Part shown: positions 27,364-36,800 of the stretch, in pieces
Layout: every line of letters starts with the position of its first letter
Position numbering within the stretch: the stretch's first letter is position 1
DNA from: Adhaeribacter pallidiroseus
GTDB lineage: Bacteria; Bacteroidota; Bacteroidia; Cytophagales; Hymenobacteraceae
Length of the DNA: 64,000 nucleotides
Direction of reading: 5' to 3'
NCBI RefSeq assembly: GCF_003340495.1
Contig: NZ_QASA01000001.1
Location: 2,604,001 to 2,668,000, forward strand
The notes under the pieces: generated by a model
Told to the model about the DNA's origin: nothing
What the model saw: only the letters and a program-made list of their open reading frames with translations
The model's database searches: none
Program-made: the position numbers and the translations under genes

Positions 27364-28182
27364 ATGAATACTAGTTTTTTCGATTTTGAACGGTACCGCG
27401 CCACCCTCACTACCTTTTTTATAACCTACGGCGCCCGCTTTTTGGTAGCCATGCTGCTCTTACTATTTGGCTTATGGGTGATCAACCGCATTGTAAAGTT
27501 TATTGATCGCGAAATGATCGTGCACCACGTCGATCCATCGTTGCGGCCTTTTTTGCGGAACGTGCTCAACGTTGCATTAAAAATTTTACTGGTTATCGCG
27601 GTTATTTCCCAATTGGGTATGGAAATGACTTCGGTATTTGCCGTGCTGGGGTCGGCGGGTTTAGCCATTGGTTTAGCTTTGCAAGGCAGCCTGGCCAATT
27701 TTGCGGGTGGCGTATTAATTCTGGCGCTAAAACCTTTCCGGGTGGGCGACTACATCGAAGCGCAAGGCGTGGCCGGCAATGTTAATCTTATTAATATTTT
27801 AAATACCGTTATTAAAACGCCCGATAATAAAACCATCTACATCCCGAACGGTCCGTTAGCTTCCAGCACCATCGTGAATTTCGACGTAGAATCGAATCGC
27901 CGGGCCGATATTCGCATTTTAATTCATTACGGCAACGATATAGCCTTGGCGAAACAATTAATTAAACAGCTAATTGCCCAAGATTTCCGTATTCAGCCGG
28001 AACCTGCCCCACAGGTAGTAACCGAAAATACGGATTTAGGCGTTAATATTTTTACCCGGGTGTGGGCCGAAAAAGGCAATGTAGGTGGCATTACCAACGA
28101 TTTCCACGATTGGATTCGGGCGGCTTTTGAGAAAAACAACATCACCATTGCCTACCGGGAGCCCTCCTTTCCGGTGAAATAG
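27364..28182 (+). CDS. Small-conductance mechanosensitive channel (MscS)
   Basis: 272 aa, three membrane helices (about 20-42, 62-84 and 88-120). The pore helix carries the Gly/Ala pattern GSAGLAIGLALQGSLANFAGG and is followed by LKPFRVGDYIEAQG, the start of the beta domain; the C-terminal alpha/beta domain ends in REPSFPVK. It releases solutes on osmotic downshock. It lies 60 bp after the M23 gene and may share its transcript. Confidence 0.94.
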   Translation: MNTSFFDFERYRATLTTFFITYGARFLVAMLLLLFGLWVINRIVKFIDREMIVHHVDPSLRPFLRNVLNVALKILLVIAVISQLGMEMTSVFAVLGSAGLAIGLALQGSLANFAGGVLILALKPFRVGDYIEAQGVAGNVNLINILNTVIKTPDNKTIYIPNGPLASSTIVNFDVESNRRADIRILIHYGNDIALAKQLIKQLIAQDFRIQPEPAPQVVTENTDLGVNIFTRVWAEKGNVGGITNDFHDWIRAAFEKNNITIAYREPSFPVK

Positions 28183-28514
28183 TCGATAGTCCACGGTCCA
28201 TAGACCACAGTTTAGATTCGTGAGTTGTTAGTTTATGGTCCATAGATTACAGTTCGGGGTTGATTCTATTGGCTTTTTATTCTAGGTGATAAAGGGATGG
28301 TTTTACGATGGGATTTTTAAAGGTAAACAACTACGAAAACCATTATGAGGCTTCTCTATAGAGTTATCACTACCTTCTTGCAAAAAAAATTTTAAAAATG
28401 AAACTAAGATCAACCACAAGGCTTAAGGCTACTACCTACTACTCTCTACCTCTCTACTAATTAATAAACCTGTACTGTGGACTGAGGGCTAAGTACTATG
28501 GACTATCGATTAAA
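28183..28514. other. Intergenic stretch made of GTCCA/TGGAC words
   Basis: No gene. Both ends carry mixtures of the same words (AGTCCACGGTCCATAGACCACAG on the left; TGTGGACTGAGGG and CTATGGACTAT on the right), partly inverted relative to each other. The middle is A/T rich with an AAAAAAAATTTTAAAAAT tract. It separates convergent mscS and the permease gene. Confidence 0.4.
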
Positions 28515-29729
28515 TCAATCAAACTTAATGGCCGCAACAGGCTTAATCTTGGCAATCATGTACGTCGGAATCAAAATGGCGAGCATGGTTAGGCCCAAGG
28601 TTACTATATTTAAAATAATAACAATGCCGGGGTTCCAGGCAATGGGCACGGTATCCATGTAATAATTTTCGGGATCGAGCGGAATAATTTTGGTAAAATA
28701 CTGAAAAGCACAAAAGCCCAGGCCTATTACATTACCATAAATCAACCCTTTTATGGTTAACTGCAAGCCTTTATGAAAAAACACTTGCCGGATCTGCGGG
28801 TCGGTGGCCCCCACGGCTTTTAATAAACCAATCATGTTGGTACGCTCCAGAATCATGATAAACACCGACGATACCATGTTAAACGTAGCCACAAAAATAA
28901 TGAGAATTAAAAATATAATGACGTTTTGGTTGAGCAATTTCATCCAATCAAATAGCTGGGCGTATTGGTCGGTTACTTTTTCCAGTTGCAAATCGTAATT
29001 CATGCGATTAAAAACTGTAGATGCTACGGTGTCAATTTTATTGAAATCTTTCAGCATAATCTCGTACCCGGTTACCACGGTATCGCTCCATTTATTTAAA
29101 TCCCGGATGTGCTGCATATCCGACAGCACGTACACCTGATCAAATTCTTCTAAGCCAGTTTTGAAAATGCCTTTTACCCGAAAACGGCGGGCCCGAGGCG
29201 GATTTTGAATAAAAAAGAAACTCACCTTATCGCCTAACTTAATGCGCAGTTTACTGGCTATCTGGCTGCTGATCATAATATCGTTAGATGCCGCCGTATC
29301 GGAAAAAGAAATAATTTTGCCTGCTACCAGGTTTTGCTGCATGGGCTTAAAATCATACGATTTATCCACTCCTTTTAGTACCACGCCATATACTTCTTCG
29401 TCGGTTTTAATAATGGCGGTTTTAAACGCGTAAGGCTGATAGTGCTGAATTTCCGGAATTCCTTTTAAGTTCTTCACCACGGAATTAGTGCCGATCGGTT
29501 TACCTTCGAAAGAATTATTGGTGTCGTATTTACTAATTTGCAGGTGCGCCCCAAAAGAAAAAATCTTTCGCTGTATTTCGTTGCGGAAGCCCTGCAAAAT
29601 GGAAAAAGAAACAATCATGATGGCTAAGCCCACCGCAATACTTATAATGGCTATTTTTGTAACCGAAGAGGTAAAGGAATCGCCTCCGGAGGCGCCAATT
29701 TTACTGGAAATATATCTGGAAATATTCAC
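28515..29729 (-). CDS. LolC/LolE-like ABC transporter permease (FtsX-type)
   Basis: 404 aa, GTG start. One N-terminal helix (about 22-46), a large periplasmic MacB-PCD domain, then three C-terminal helices (about 270-295, 320-345, 372-398). The FtsX core word is LERTNMIGLLKAVGATDPQIRQVF. Such permeases release lipoproteins from the inner membrane, or drive related extraction, with an ATPase partner. No ATPase gene is in the window. A -7-like TATATTTG lies at 29747-29754. Confidence 0.88.
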   Translation of the reverse strand: MNISRYISSKIGASGGDSFTSSVTKIAIISIAVGLAIMIVSFSILQGFRNEIQRKIFSFGAHLQISKYDTNNSFEGKPIGTNSVVKNLKGIPEIQHYQPYAFKTAIIKTDEEVYGVVLKGVDKSYDFKPMQQNLVAGKIISFSDTAASNDIMISSQIASKLRIKLGDKVSFFFIQNPPRARRFRVKGIFKTGLEEFDQVYVLSDMQHIRDLNKWSDTVVTGYEIMLKDFNKIDTVASTVFNRMNYDLQLEKVTDQYAQLFDWMKLLNQNVIIFLILIIFVATFNMVSSVFIMILERTNMIGLLKAVGATDPQIRQVFFHKGLQLTIKGLIYGNVIGLGFCAFQYFTKIIPLDPENYYMDTVPIAWNPGIVIILNIVTLGLTMLAILIPTYMIAKIKPVAAIKFD

Positions 29730-29945
29730 GCGATTGTATTATGGAACAAATATAGGCACGAATTTCAACTTATAAGTAAGCGGCCAGTTTAACTTAGTAA
29801 AGCCTGGTGCCTGATCCGGAATTAAAAATTATTTACCAAACTACTTATTTGCACATTATATTCCCGGAAGACTTAACATTCCGGATAGGATTAAGCGTAT
29901 TTTTTTAAATTTTTTCAATTCTCCTTTATTTACCGGAGGTTTGTT

Positions 29946-30128
29946 GTGCCTACCAGTGGTTGGTTACGGGTATTTTTACGCAAATTCTGGTTAAAGTTGC
30001 TTTGGCTAAGGCCGGGTACCCAAATATTGGTAGCTAAAGCTTCGCTCGAAATAAGGCATTATGTAAATCCGCACTATTTACTCAAAATATATTGGCCGCG
30101 GCTAACTATTTTTACCGGATTAAAATAA
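29946..30128 (+). CDS. Possible small basic ORF before fmt
   Basis: 60 codons from GTG, ending 4 bp before fmt. The product is rich in Trp, Arg and Leu (WLRVFLRKFWLKLLWLRPG). A GGAGG lies 6 bp before the GTG, but Bacteroidota make little use of Shine-Dalgarno sites. The stretch 29730-29945 before it holds no gene. It may be chance, or a leader peptide. Confidence 0.2.
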   Translation: MPTSGWLRVFLRKFWLKLLWLRPGTQILVAKASLEIRHYVNPHYLLKIYWPRLTIFTGLK

Positions 30129-30132
30129 AACG

Positions 30133-31065
30133 ATGGCGCAAGAACTAAGAATTATTTTTATGGGTACTCCGGATTTTGCAGTACCTACTTTGCAGAAACT
30201 GGTAGAAAACCATTACCCGGTAGTGGCGGTAATTACGGCTCCGGATAAACCGGCTGGCCGCGGCTTAATCCTTACTCCCTCGCCGGTAAAGGAATACGCC
30301 AAGAGTCAGAATATTCCGGTTTTGCAGCCTGTTAATTTAAAATCGGAAGCTTTTATCCAGGAGTTACGGGGGTACCGGGCCAACTTGCAAATTATTGTGG
30401 CTTTTCGGATGTTGCCGGAAGTTGTTTGGAGTATGCCGGAAATTGGCACTTTTAACATTCACGGTTCCTTATTGCCCGATTACCGGGGAGCTGCTCCTAT
30501 TAACTGGGCCTTGATTAACGGGGAAAAAGAAACCGGAGTAACTTCGTTTTTCCTGCGCCACCAGATTGATACCGGGGATATTTTGTTGCAAGCGAAAATA
30601 AAGATTGAAGAGCAGGATGATTTTGGCTCGCTTTACGAAAAACTAAAACACCTGGGAGCAGATGTAGCGCTTAAAACCGTGCGCGCCATTGAAAACAACC
30701 AAGTGCAGCCGCAGCCGCAACCGCAAAATGCGGAGTTAAAAGAAGCCCCCAAAATATCCAAGGAGTTTTGCGAAATCAAATGGGAACAATCGGCCATGCA
30801 GATTCAAAATTTTATTCGGGGTTTAGCGCCCTATCCGGGTGCTTGGACCAAAATAAACGGTAAAATTTTAAAAATTTACCGCGCCGAGGTGCTGCCACCA
30901 ACTGCTGACAACCAGGGGCCACCCGCACCGGGCACTTACCAAACCGATAATAAAACTTTCTTACATTTTTTTACCAGTCAAGGAGTTTTAAAAATTACGG
31001 ATTTGCAGATAGAAGGTAAAAAACGAATGCGCACGGAAGAGCTTTTACGAGGTTTTAAATTTTAA
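30133..31065 (+). CDS. fmt: Methionyl-tRNA formyltransferase
   Basis: Formylates initiator Met-tRNA with 10-formyl-THF. 310 aa. The N-terminal catalytic domain has FMGTPDFAVPTL, the folate-site HGSLLPDYRGAAPINWAL (Asn and His catalytic residues in FNIHGS) and QIDTGDIL. The C-terminal OB-fold domain starts about residue 205 with RGLAPYPGAWT. Complete. Confidence 0.97.
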   Translation: MAQELRIIFMGTPDFAVPTLQKLVENHYPVVAVITAPDKPAGRGLILTPSPVKEYAKSQNIPVLQPVNLKSEAFIQELRGYRANLQIIVAFRMLPEVVWSMPEIGTFNIHGSLLPDYRGAAPINWALINGEKETGVTSFFLRHQIDTGDILLQAKIKIEEQDDFGSLYEKLKHLGADVALKTVRAIENNQVQPQPQPQNAELKEAPKISKEFCEIKWEQSAMQIQNFIRGLAPYPGAWTKINGKILKIYRAEVLPPTADNQGPPAPGTYQTDNKTFLHFFTSQGVLKITDLQIEGKKRMRTEELLRGFKF

Positions 31066-31207
31066 GAATTAGATTGTTAGAATGTTAAATTGGTAGATTG
31101 CTAATTATTAATACGCGAAAGTTAAACAGCCGTATTAGTACATTTATCATGGATGTATGCCGGTAATTTTCAACTTAGAAATTTATCGACAATTAGGAAT
31201 TTAATCC

Positions 31208-31260
31208 TCCAACCATTTAACCATTTAACCATTCAACCATATAAACATTCAACCATATAA
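31208..31260. repeat. Short tandem AACCAT repeats before folA
   Basis: Units CAACCATTTAA, CCATTTAA, CCATTCAACCATATAAA and CATTCAACCATATAA run up to 4 bp before the folA ATG. Similar low-complexity leaders occur at other gene borders in the window. Confidence 0.6.
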
Positions 31261-31263
31261 AAC

Positions 31264-31761
31264 ATGATTGCTTCTGTTTTTGCCATGTCAGAAAACCGGG
31301 TTATTGGAAAAGATAACCAGCTGCCCTGGCATTTACCCGCCGACTTAAAATTTTTTAAAAATCTGACCACCGGGCACCCGATTATCATGGGCCGGAAAAC
31401 GTTTGAGTCGATTGGCAAACCTCTACCGCACCGAACTTCTATTATTATAACCCGGCAAGCAGGCTATTCCCCGCCGAATTGTATCGTGTTGCACGATGTT
31501 CCGGGGGCTATTCAGGAAGCTCTAACAATAAACCCTAACGTATTTATTATTGGTGGAGCCGAAGTATTACAACAAGCCTTACCTTTTATCGATACCATGT
31601 ATCTAACCTTAATACATGCCCATTTTGAAGGTGATACTTTTTACCCCGAGATAGATCCGGCGCAATGGCAGGAAGTTAGCCGGCAAAATTTTGAGGCCGA
31701 CGAAAAAAACCTATACCCCTACAGCTTTATCAAACTCCAGAAATCACCTGGTTTACATTAG
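31264..31761 (+). CDS. folA: Dihydrofolate reductase
   Basis: Reduces dihydrofolate to tetrahydrofolate with NADPH. 165 aa. Motifs: VIGKDNQLPWHLPADLKFF (substrate-site Trp/Asp region), GHPIIMGRKTFESIG (NADPH), IIGGAEVLQQAL and LTLIHAHFEGDTFYP. Complete and of the usual length; probable target of trimethoprim. Folate link with Fmt 200 bp upstream. Confidence 0.96.
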   Translation: MIASVFAMSENRVIGKDNQLPWHLPADLKFFKNLTTGHPIIMGRKTFESIGKPLPHRTSIIITRQAGYSPPNCIVLHDVPGAIQEALTINPNVFIIGGAEVLQQALPFIDTMYLTLIHAHFEGDTFYPEIDPAQWQEVSRQNFEADEKNLYPYSFIKLQKSPGLH

Positions 31762-32385
31762 TTTTTAGCCCGCTGGGAAACTTTATCTTTTGTCGACTAA
31801 ATAACAAAAACTAATTAAGTAAGTAATATTCCTTCCATTTAATTAGAAGTTAGAACCATTGATCTTCCACTTAGAAACAGCTAGCCTGCTGCTGCTTTTC
31901 TTTGTGCTCCGCTTCCTGCACCTTCGGGCACTTTCACCTCTAAATTTAAATTTTATCCTGTCTACTATTTTGCTTGTACAGCAAACCAAATCGGTTTTTA
32001 GATAATGTCTTTATTTTAAAATTTTTACTTCTAATCTAATACTTGCCTTGATAATCTGTTAAAACATTCATAAATGAAAATATAAATTTTTTACAATTAA
32101 AAATTTTCTACTATTAAGCGGATCCCAATTGTTTTTAATTTAAAAATTATTACGGTTGCCTGTAAATATTCATTAAAAATTTAAATTTCAGCATTTTACA
32201 AGTAAACACCTTGGCTAAACCAGGGGATTGCCTATAGGTTTATGTTACCAAATTGTTAATTCATCCGAAATAATAAATAAGAAATTTCCGATACGAAATC
32301 AAACATTAAACCGCCACTACCGTAAGAGCCTTTACTAAGTTATTCTTTACAAAATTTGCATTAACAGACTAAGCAGCAACATAAG
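31762..32385. other. Long A/T-rich intergenic region before the DUF2382 genes
   Basis: About 620 bp without a credible ORF on either strand. It is strongly A/T rich, with many AAAATTTAAA-type tracts, unlike the coding DNA. No promoter matching both consensus elements was found. It may hold stress-regulated control of the downstream genes. Confidence 0.4.
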
Positions 32386-32835
32386 ATGGAGGGAACCCGG
32401 AATGATAACTGGCAGACAGAAGATGATAACTGGCAAACAGAATCGGAAAAAACAATTCGTACTATCCCGGTAATTGAGGAAACTGTACACATTGGTAAAA
32501 AAATAGTAGAAACGGGCCGCGTACGTATAGTTAAAACTGTTAACGAAGAAGAAGCGGTCGTGGAAGCTGCCTTGCTGCAAGAAGAAGTTCAAGTAGAACG
32601 CGTACCGGTTAATCAATACATCGAAACTCCTCCCCAGGTACGTTACGAAGGTGATGTCATGATTATTCCGGTAATTCAGGAAGTAGTAGTCATCGAAAAA
32701 CGCCTGATGCTCGTAGAAGAAATTCGGGTAAACAAACATCAAACAGAAAGAAAAATTTCCGAAACGGTAACGCTCCGGAAAGAAGAAATAAATATTGAGA
32801 GAATCTCAACGGATCTTAACAATAGCAATTTATAA
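32386..32835 (+). CDS. DUF2382 (YsnF/AvaK) domain protein, short paralogue
   Basis: 149 aa, almost only the DUF2382 domain. Two half-repeats are visible: IPVIEETVHIGKKIVETGRVRI (about 26-47) and IPVIQEVVVIEKRLMLVEEIRV (about 96-117), with EEVQVERVPVN between them. Very acidic, no signal peptide. The domain occurs in stress-induced proteins; its biochemical role is unknown. It is followed after 50 bp by a longer paralogue, probably in one transcript. Confidence 0.85.
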   Translation: MEGTRNDNWQTEDDNWQTESEKTIRTIPVIEETVHIGKKIVETGRVRIVKTVNEEEAVVEAALLQEEVQVERVPVNQYIETPPQVRYEGDVMIIPVIQEVVVIEKRLMLVEEIRVNKHQTERKISETVTLRKEEINIERISTDLNNSNL

Positions 32836-32885
32836 TAAAAAGCTTACATTTTTTTTAATCCCTTAAACCTAAAACACATAAAACT

Positions 32886-33725
32886 ATGTCACAAACAGTA
32901 ATAGGAATATTCGACAATTCAACAGAAGCGCAACAAGCATTACAGCAATTAATTAGCGCCGGTATTTCGCAAGATAGGATTGATATATCCACTCCCGGAA
33001 CTTCTGGTTCTACCACTAGTTCTACTTCTTCCAGCTATACTGACCATGATGATAACGATAGCGTAGGCAATTTCTTCCGGAATTTGTTTGGCGCGGATGA
33101 TGATGATAACGTAAGATCTTACAGCGAAGTGGGTCGTAGGGGTAACATTATTACCGTTCATGCTCAATCGGCTCAAGAAGCGCAAAGTGCTGCTCAGATT
33201 TTAGATGAGTACGGTGCTGTAGATATCGATGAGCGGGCGGAGCAGTATCGCAGCAATACCAATACTTCGGCTGATGTAAATACTTCAGGTGCTATTCCGA
33301 TTATCGAGGAAGAATTGCAGGTAGGTAAAAGAGTAGTGGAAACAGGTGGTGCTCGTATCCGGAGCCGGATTATCGAGCGCCCCGTTGAAGAAAGTGTACG
33401 TTTACGCGTAGAGCACGTTCGGGTAGAGCGTAATCCGGTAAATCGTCCGGCTACCGAAGCGGATTTGGCAAACTTCCGCGAAGGCGAAATTGAACTAAGA
33501 GAACAAGCCGAAGTGCCTGTAGTGGGCAAAGAAGCCCGGGTAGTGGAAGAAGTAAGATTAGGTAAAGACGTAGAAGAACGTCAGGAAACTATTCACGAAA
33601 CCGTACGCCGGACCGATGTGGAAGTAGAAGACCTGAGCACGGATATTAACCGGACCAGCACTACTAATACTACCAGTACCACCGGTACTACTAACTTAGA
33701 CCTGGATAGAAATCCAAACTTATAA
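32886..33725 (+). CDS. DUF2382 (YsnF/AvaK) protein with N-terminal general-stress-17M-like domain
   Basis: 279 aa. The N-terminal part (VIGIFDNSTEAQQALQQLISAGI, then HAQSAQEAQSAAQILDEYGAVDID) resembles the general stress protein 17M fold, separated by a Ser/Thr- and Asp-rich linker. The DUF2382 domain (about 135-255) has IPIIEEELQVGKRVVETG and EVPVVGKEARVVEEVRLGK. It ends in a Thr/Asn-rich tail. Cytoplasmic by appearance. A strong bidirectional terminator follows. Confidence 0.9.
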   Translation: MSQTVIGIFDNSTEAQQALQQLISAGISQDRIDISTPGTSGSTTSSTSSSYTDHDDNDSVGNFFRNLFGADDDDNVRSYSEVGRRGNIITVHAQSAQEAQSAAQILDEYGAVDIDERAEQYRSNTNTSADVNTSGAIPIIEEELQVGKRVVETGGARIRSRIIERPVEESVRLRVEHVRVERNPVNRPATEADLANFREGEIELREQAEVPVVGKEARVVEEVRLGKDVEERQETIHETVRRTDVEVEDLSTDINRTSTTNTTSTTGTTNLDLDRNPNL

Positions 33726-33743
33726 CAAAATAACTAACTAGTG

Positions 33744-33778
33744 AAAAAAAGCGGCTTTCCAAAGGGAGCCGCTTTTTT
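33744..33778. terminator. Bidirectional terminator between DUF2382 gene and porU2
   Basis: AAAAAAAGCGGCT and AGCCGCTTTTTT around an 11-nt loop. The A run before and the T run after allow use on both strands by the two convergent genes. Confidence 0.88.
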
Positions 33779-33832
33779 GTTTTTAGATGATTATTTAAAT
33801 TTTAGCCCTTTAACGCTAGGTTCAACATTGCT

Positions 33833-36800
33833 TTAACGCAAAATATACAATTTGCCATAACCCTTTTTAAAAGCTTTATCTGCGGCCGTGTTACGGTGCG
33901 TGAACAGATCGGTGTCCATTACCACGCGGTACAAATACACTCCGTTGGCCAGCTTGTCCCCAAATTCGTCGGTGCCATCCCAGGCGTACTCACTCGTGTT
34001 ATTACCTATCTTAATGGGTCCTAACTCTTCTTTGGTAATTTCCCGGATAACTTTACCCGTAACCGTTAAAATTTGAACTTTCAGGTTTTGGGGTACTTGG
34101 GCCCCGGTTACGGTAAACACAAACCGGGTTTTGCTGGACAAAGGATTAGGATACGGGTAAAAATTAGTAATCGTAGATTCGTTAATCACATTAAAACTAA
34201 TTTCGTACGGTTCAAAACCAGCCTTATTGTTACTGATATCTTTCGCCTGCACCCGCAATTTGTAAATACCGTTTTCCAGGTTTTCCGGATGATACTCTAC
34301 CCGGAAATCATTCTTCTTGTCAGCCGGAAAAATTTTACTATCCTGACCGGATAAGTTAACTTGCTCAAAATTAGGGCTGTTGGGCCGTAATAACAGCATT
34401 TCCATACCTTCGGTATCTTTCAAAAACGAGTATTTATCTTCGTCTTTTACCGAAATGGTAATCTGCGGATTGGGGGACACAATGTCTCCATCCAGAATAT
34501 GTTGGCCATCAAAAGCAACATCTAATAGGGGTGGGGTGTTGGGACCAATGGTAAATGGTATTTCAAAAATATTGTTGGTATACACTAATTCTGGTTGCAA
34601 ATAGGGGTTCACAAATAATCGTAAAGTGTATTTGCCGCTTAAATTACGGGTAGCAAAGGTAACCGGAATTGAAACGACCTCTCCGGCAGCAAGTGCTTTT
34701 ACTTTTACATCCTGGGTAAACCCGTTTGTTCCCGATAAGGTAAAACGGGCTACCAGCGAGTCGGCAAAATTAAAATTAGATACATTTTGAAATAAAAAAT
34801 GAGTACTAATGCTGCCGGAAGCTGCCTGCGCCGTTAGATTTTGAAATTTATCTGAATCTACCGTATCGGCTCGTACCACCCCTTCGGGCGCACCCTGGTA
34901 CAGCACCAGCCATTCTTTTAATTGCGGAGCGGTTCGGTCCAGGGTATCTGTCACGGCTAACTGCAACTGCAAATAAGGATAGCGTTTGGCATTTAGCTTC
35001 GTTAAATCCAAAGCCAGTGCAGTTTGGTTGGTGTACACCAGCGTATCTTTGTTGCGCTGCTCGTTGTAAGCCCGAAGTGTCAAAGTAAACGGATCTTTGC
35101 CGGCCCCATTCTTTTTAACTAGATAATGCACCTTTTTCCAGGCGGTAGCCGGACCAACAAAGGTAGATGTTATATTACCGGCCACCCCGCGAGTCTGCAT
35201 AGTAGCATTTAACTCAATATTTTGTAAGGCTGCCTCCATCGGGCTATTGCGCAAGTAAGTTGCTTCCTGGGCAGTTCCCACCGGGCTATCCTTCCGGCCC
35301 ACCAGAGCAAACGGATAACCGGTTTGCAGGCTATCGATCAGGCGAGAACCTAACTGGTGAAATGTTTCTTTTAAAGCCGGTGAAAAAATGGTAAAAGGCA
35401 CATTTCTAACCGATATTAAAGCCACGTAATAACCCGCTGGTATTTCGTTCAGAAAACGGCGTAAAGTTTCCTGGTTTTGCGCTACATCCAGGTTTACAAA
35501 GTGATACATGGCTTTGGGCGGACTACCGCAGAGAGCTGCTCCTACAGTTGCGGGCATCAGATGCGGTTCCAAGGTTTTATCGTTAAATACCACCGCTAGT
35601 ATATTAGGAACGTTAAAGCCGCAACTTCCGTCGAAGCGAATGCGGCCATCCATAAAAATTCCGTTTGGCGGAAAGGATTGAGCAGTTTTTCCACCTCCTG
35701 CTTTTAAGGTTATCTTTTTAGAATTTGGCGTGAATTCCCATTTCTGAGTGGCGGACTCCAATGCCAGGCCGTTAGTAATGGAATTTTGTAACTGAGCAGG
35801 TTGGCTTTGCGACCAACCATCCGGACTACCCGGAATATACCGGAAAGAACTGCTTCCCCAAATAACCGAATCTTGTCCGGGAGCTAGCTCACTCGTCCGG
35901 AAGCGCCAGTAATACACCACGCTATCTTCCAGTGCCTGATTGGTGGGTAACGAAATTTTCCAGATTGGTAAGGCGCCGGCCCCGCTGATGGTAGTGGATT
36001 GTTTTTGAGCAGAGTTAAAAGTTGGGGCCGTATCGAGTTCAAAATAGTAATCCTGGGTTTTGCTTTGCTCTTCCAGCGACTGACCCGTTAATTTAACGGT
36101 ACTTTCGTGCACGATGGCGTATTCTGGAGGATACAGTGCCTGTAGCGTATTAGCCGGAAAATAATGCTCAAAAGTATAGCTGTTGTTGGTTTCATCTAAT
36201 TCGCTGATCTTATTCAGATGATCCAGGGTAATGGTAAATTGATTAACACCGGAAAAATGATTGGCTCTATCTACAAATTTAAAAATTAAGGTATCTTGAT
36301 TATACACCGGCGGAAACAAAACAGAATCAATTACGGTGGCGTTGTTGCGGCTAACGGATACATAAAACGAATCGGCTACGGCCTTCCCAAAATTAGTAAC
36401 CGGAATAACAATGTTAAAAGAATCAGCCGCTGCGGTAAGCCGCTCGTTGTTGAAGGCCTGCACCTTCGGCCCATTTTCCTGCACTACGTAATCGGGTTTT
36501 TCCGGCGAAAAAAAACGGATAGCTGGATCTCCTTGCAATAAAATTTGCATGGCTTGCGCGGTGGCATTCGGACTTTGGGCCTGCGTTAAAAAACGTTTAA
36601 TAACCTCTTGCTGAATTACGCCCACCGATTTACCGTAATAAAGAGAGTCGGTAAAGGCTACTTCGTAAAATTTTTCGGAGTAAAGCTGTAACAAATTGGC
36701 GTACCCGGTGCTGGTGCTGGCCAAATAAGCAATAATCCCTTTTTTAGGAGCTAACAACCAGTTTACCCCAAAAGTATTATCTAAAAACGGATTTCCGGTA

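Noticed and set aside
31208-31260. Tandem AACCAT units as a CRISPR array
   Set aside because: Units are 8-17 bp with no spacers; low-complexity leader only.
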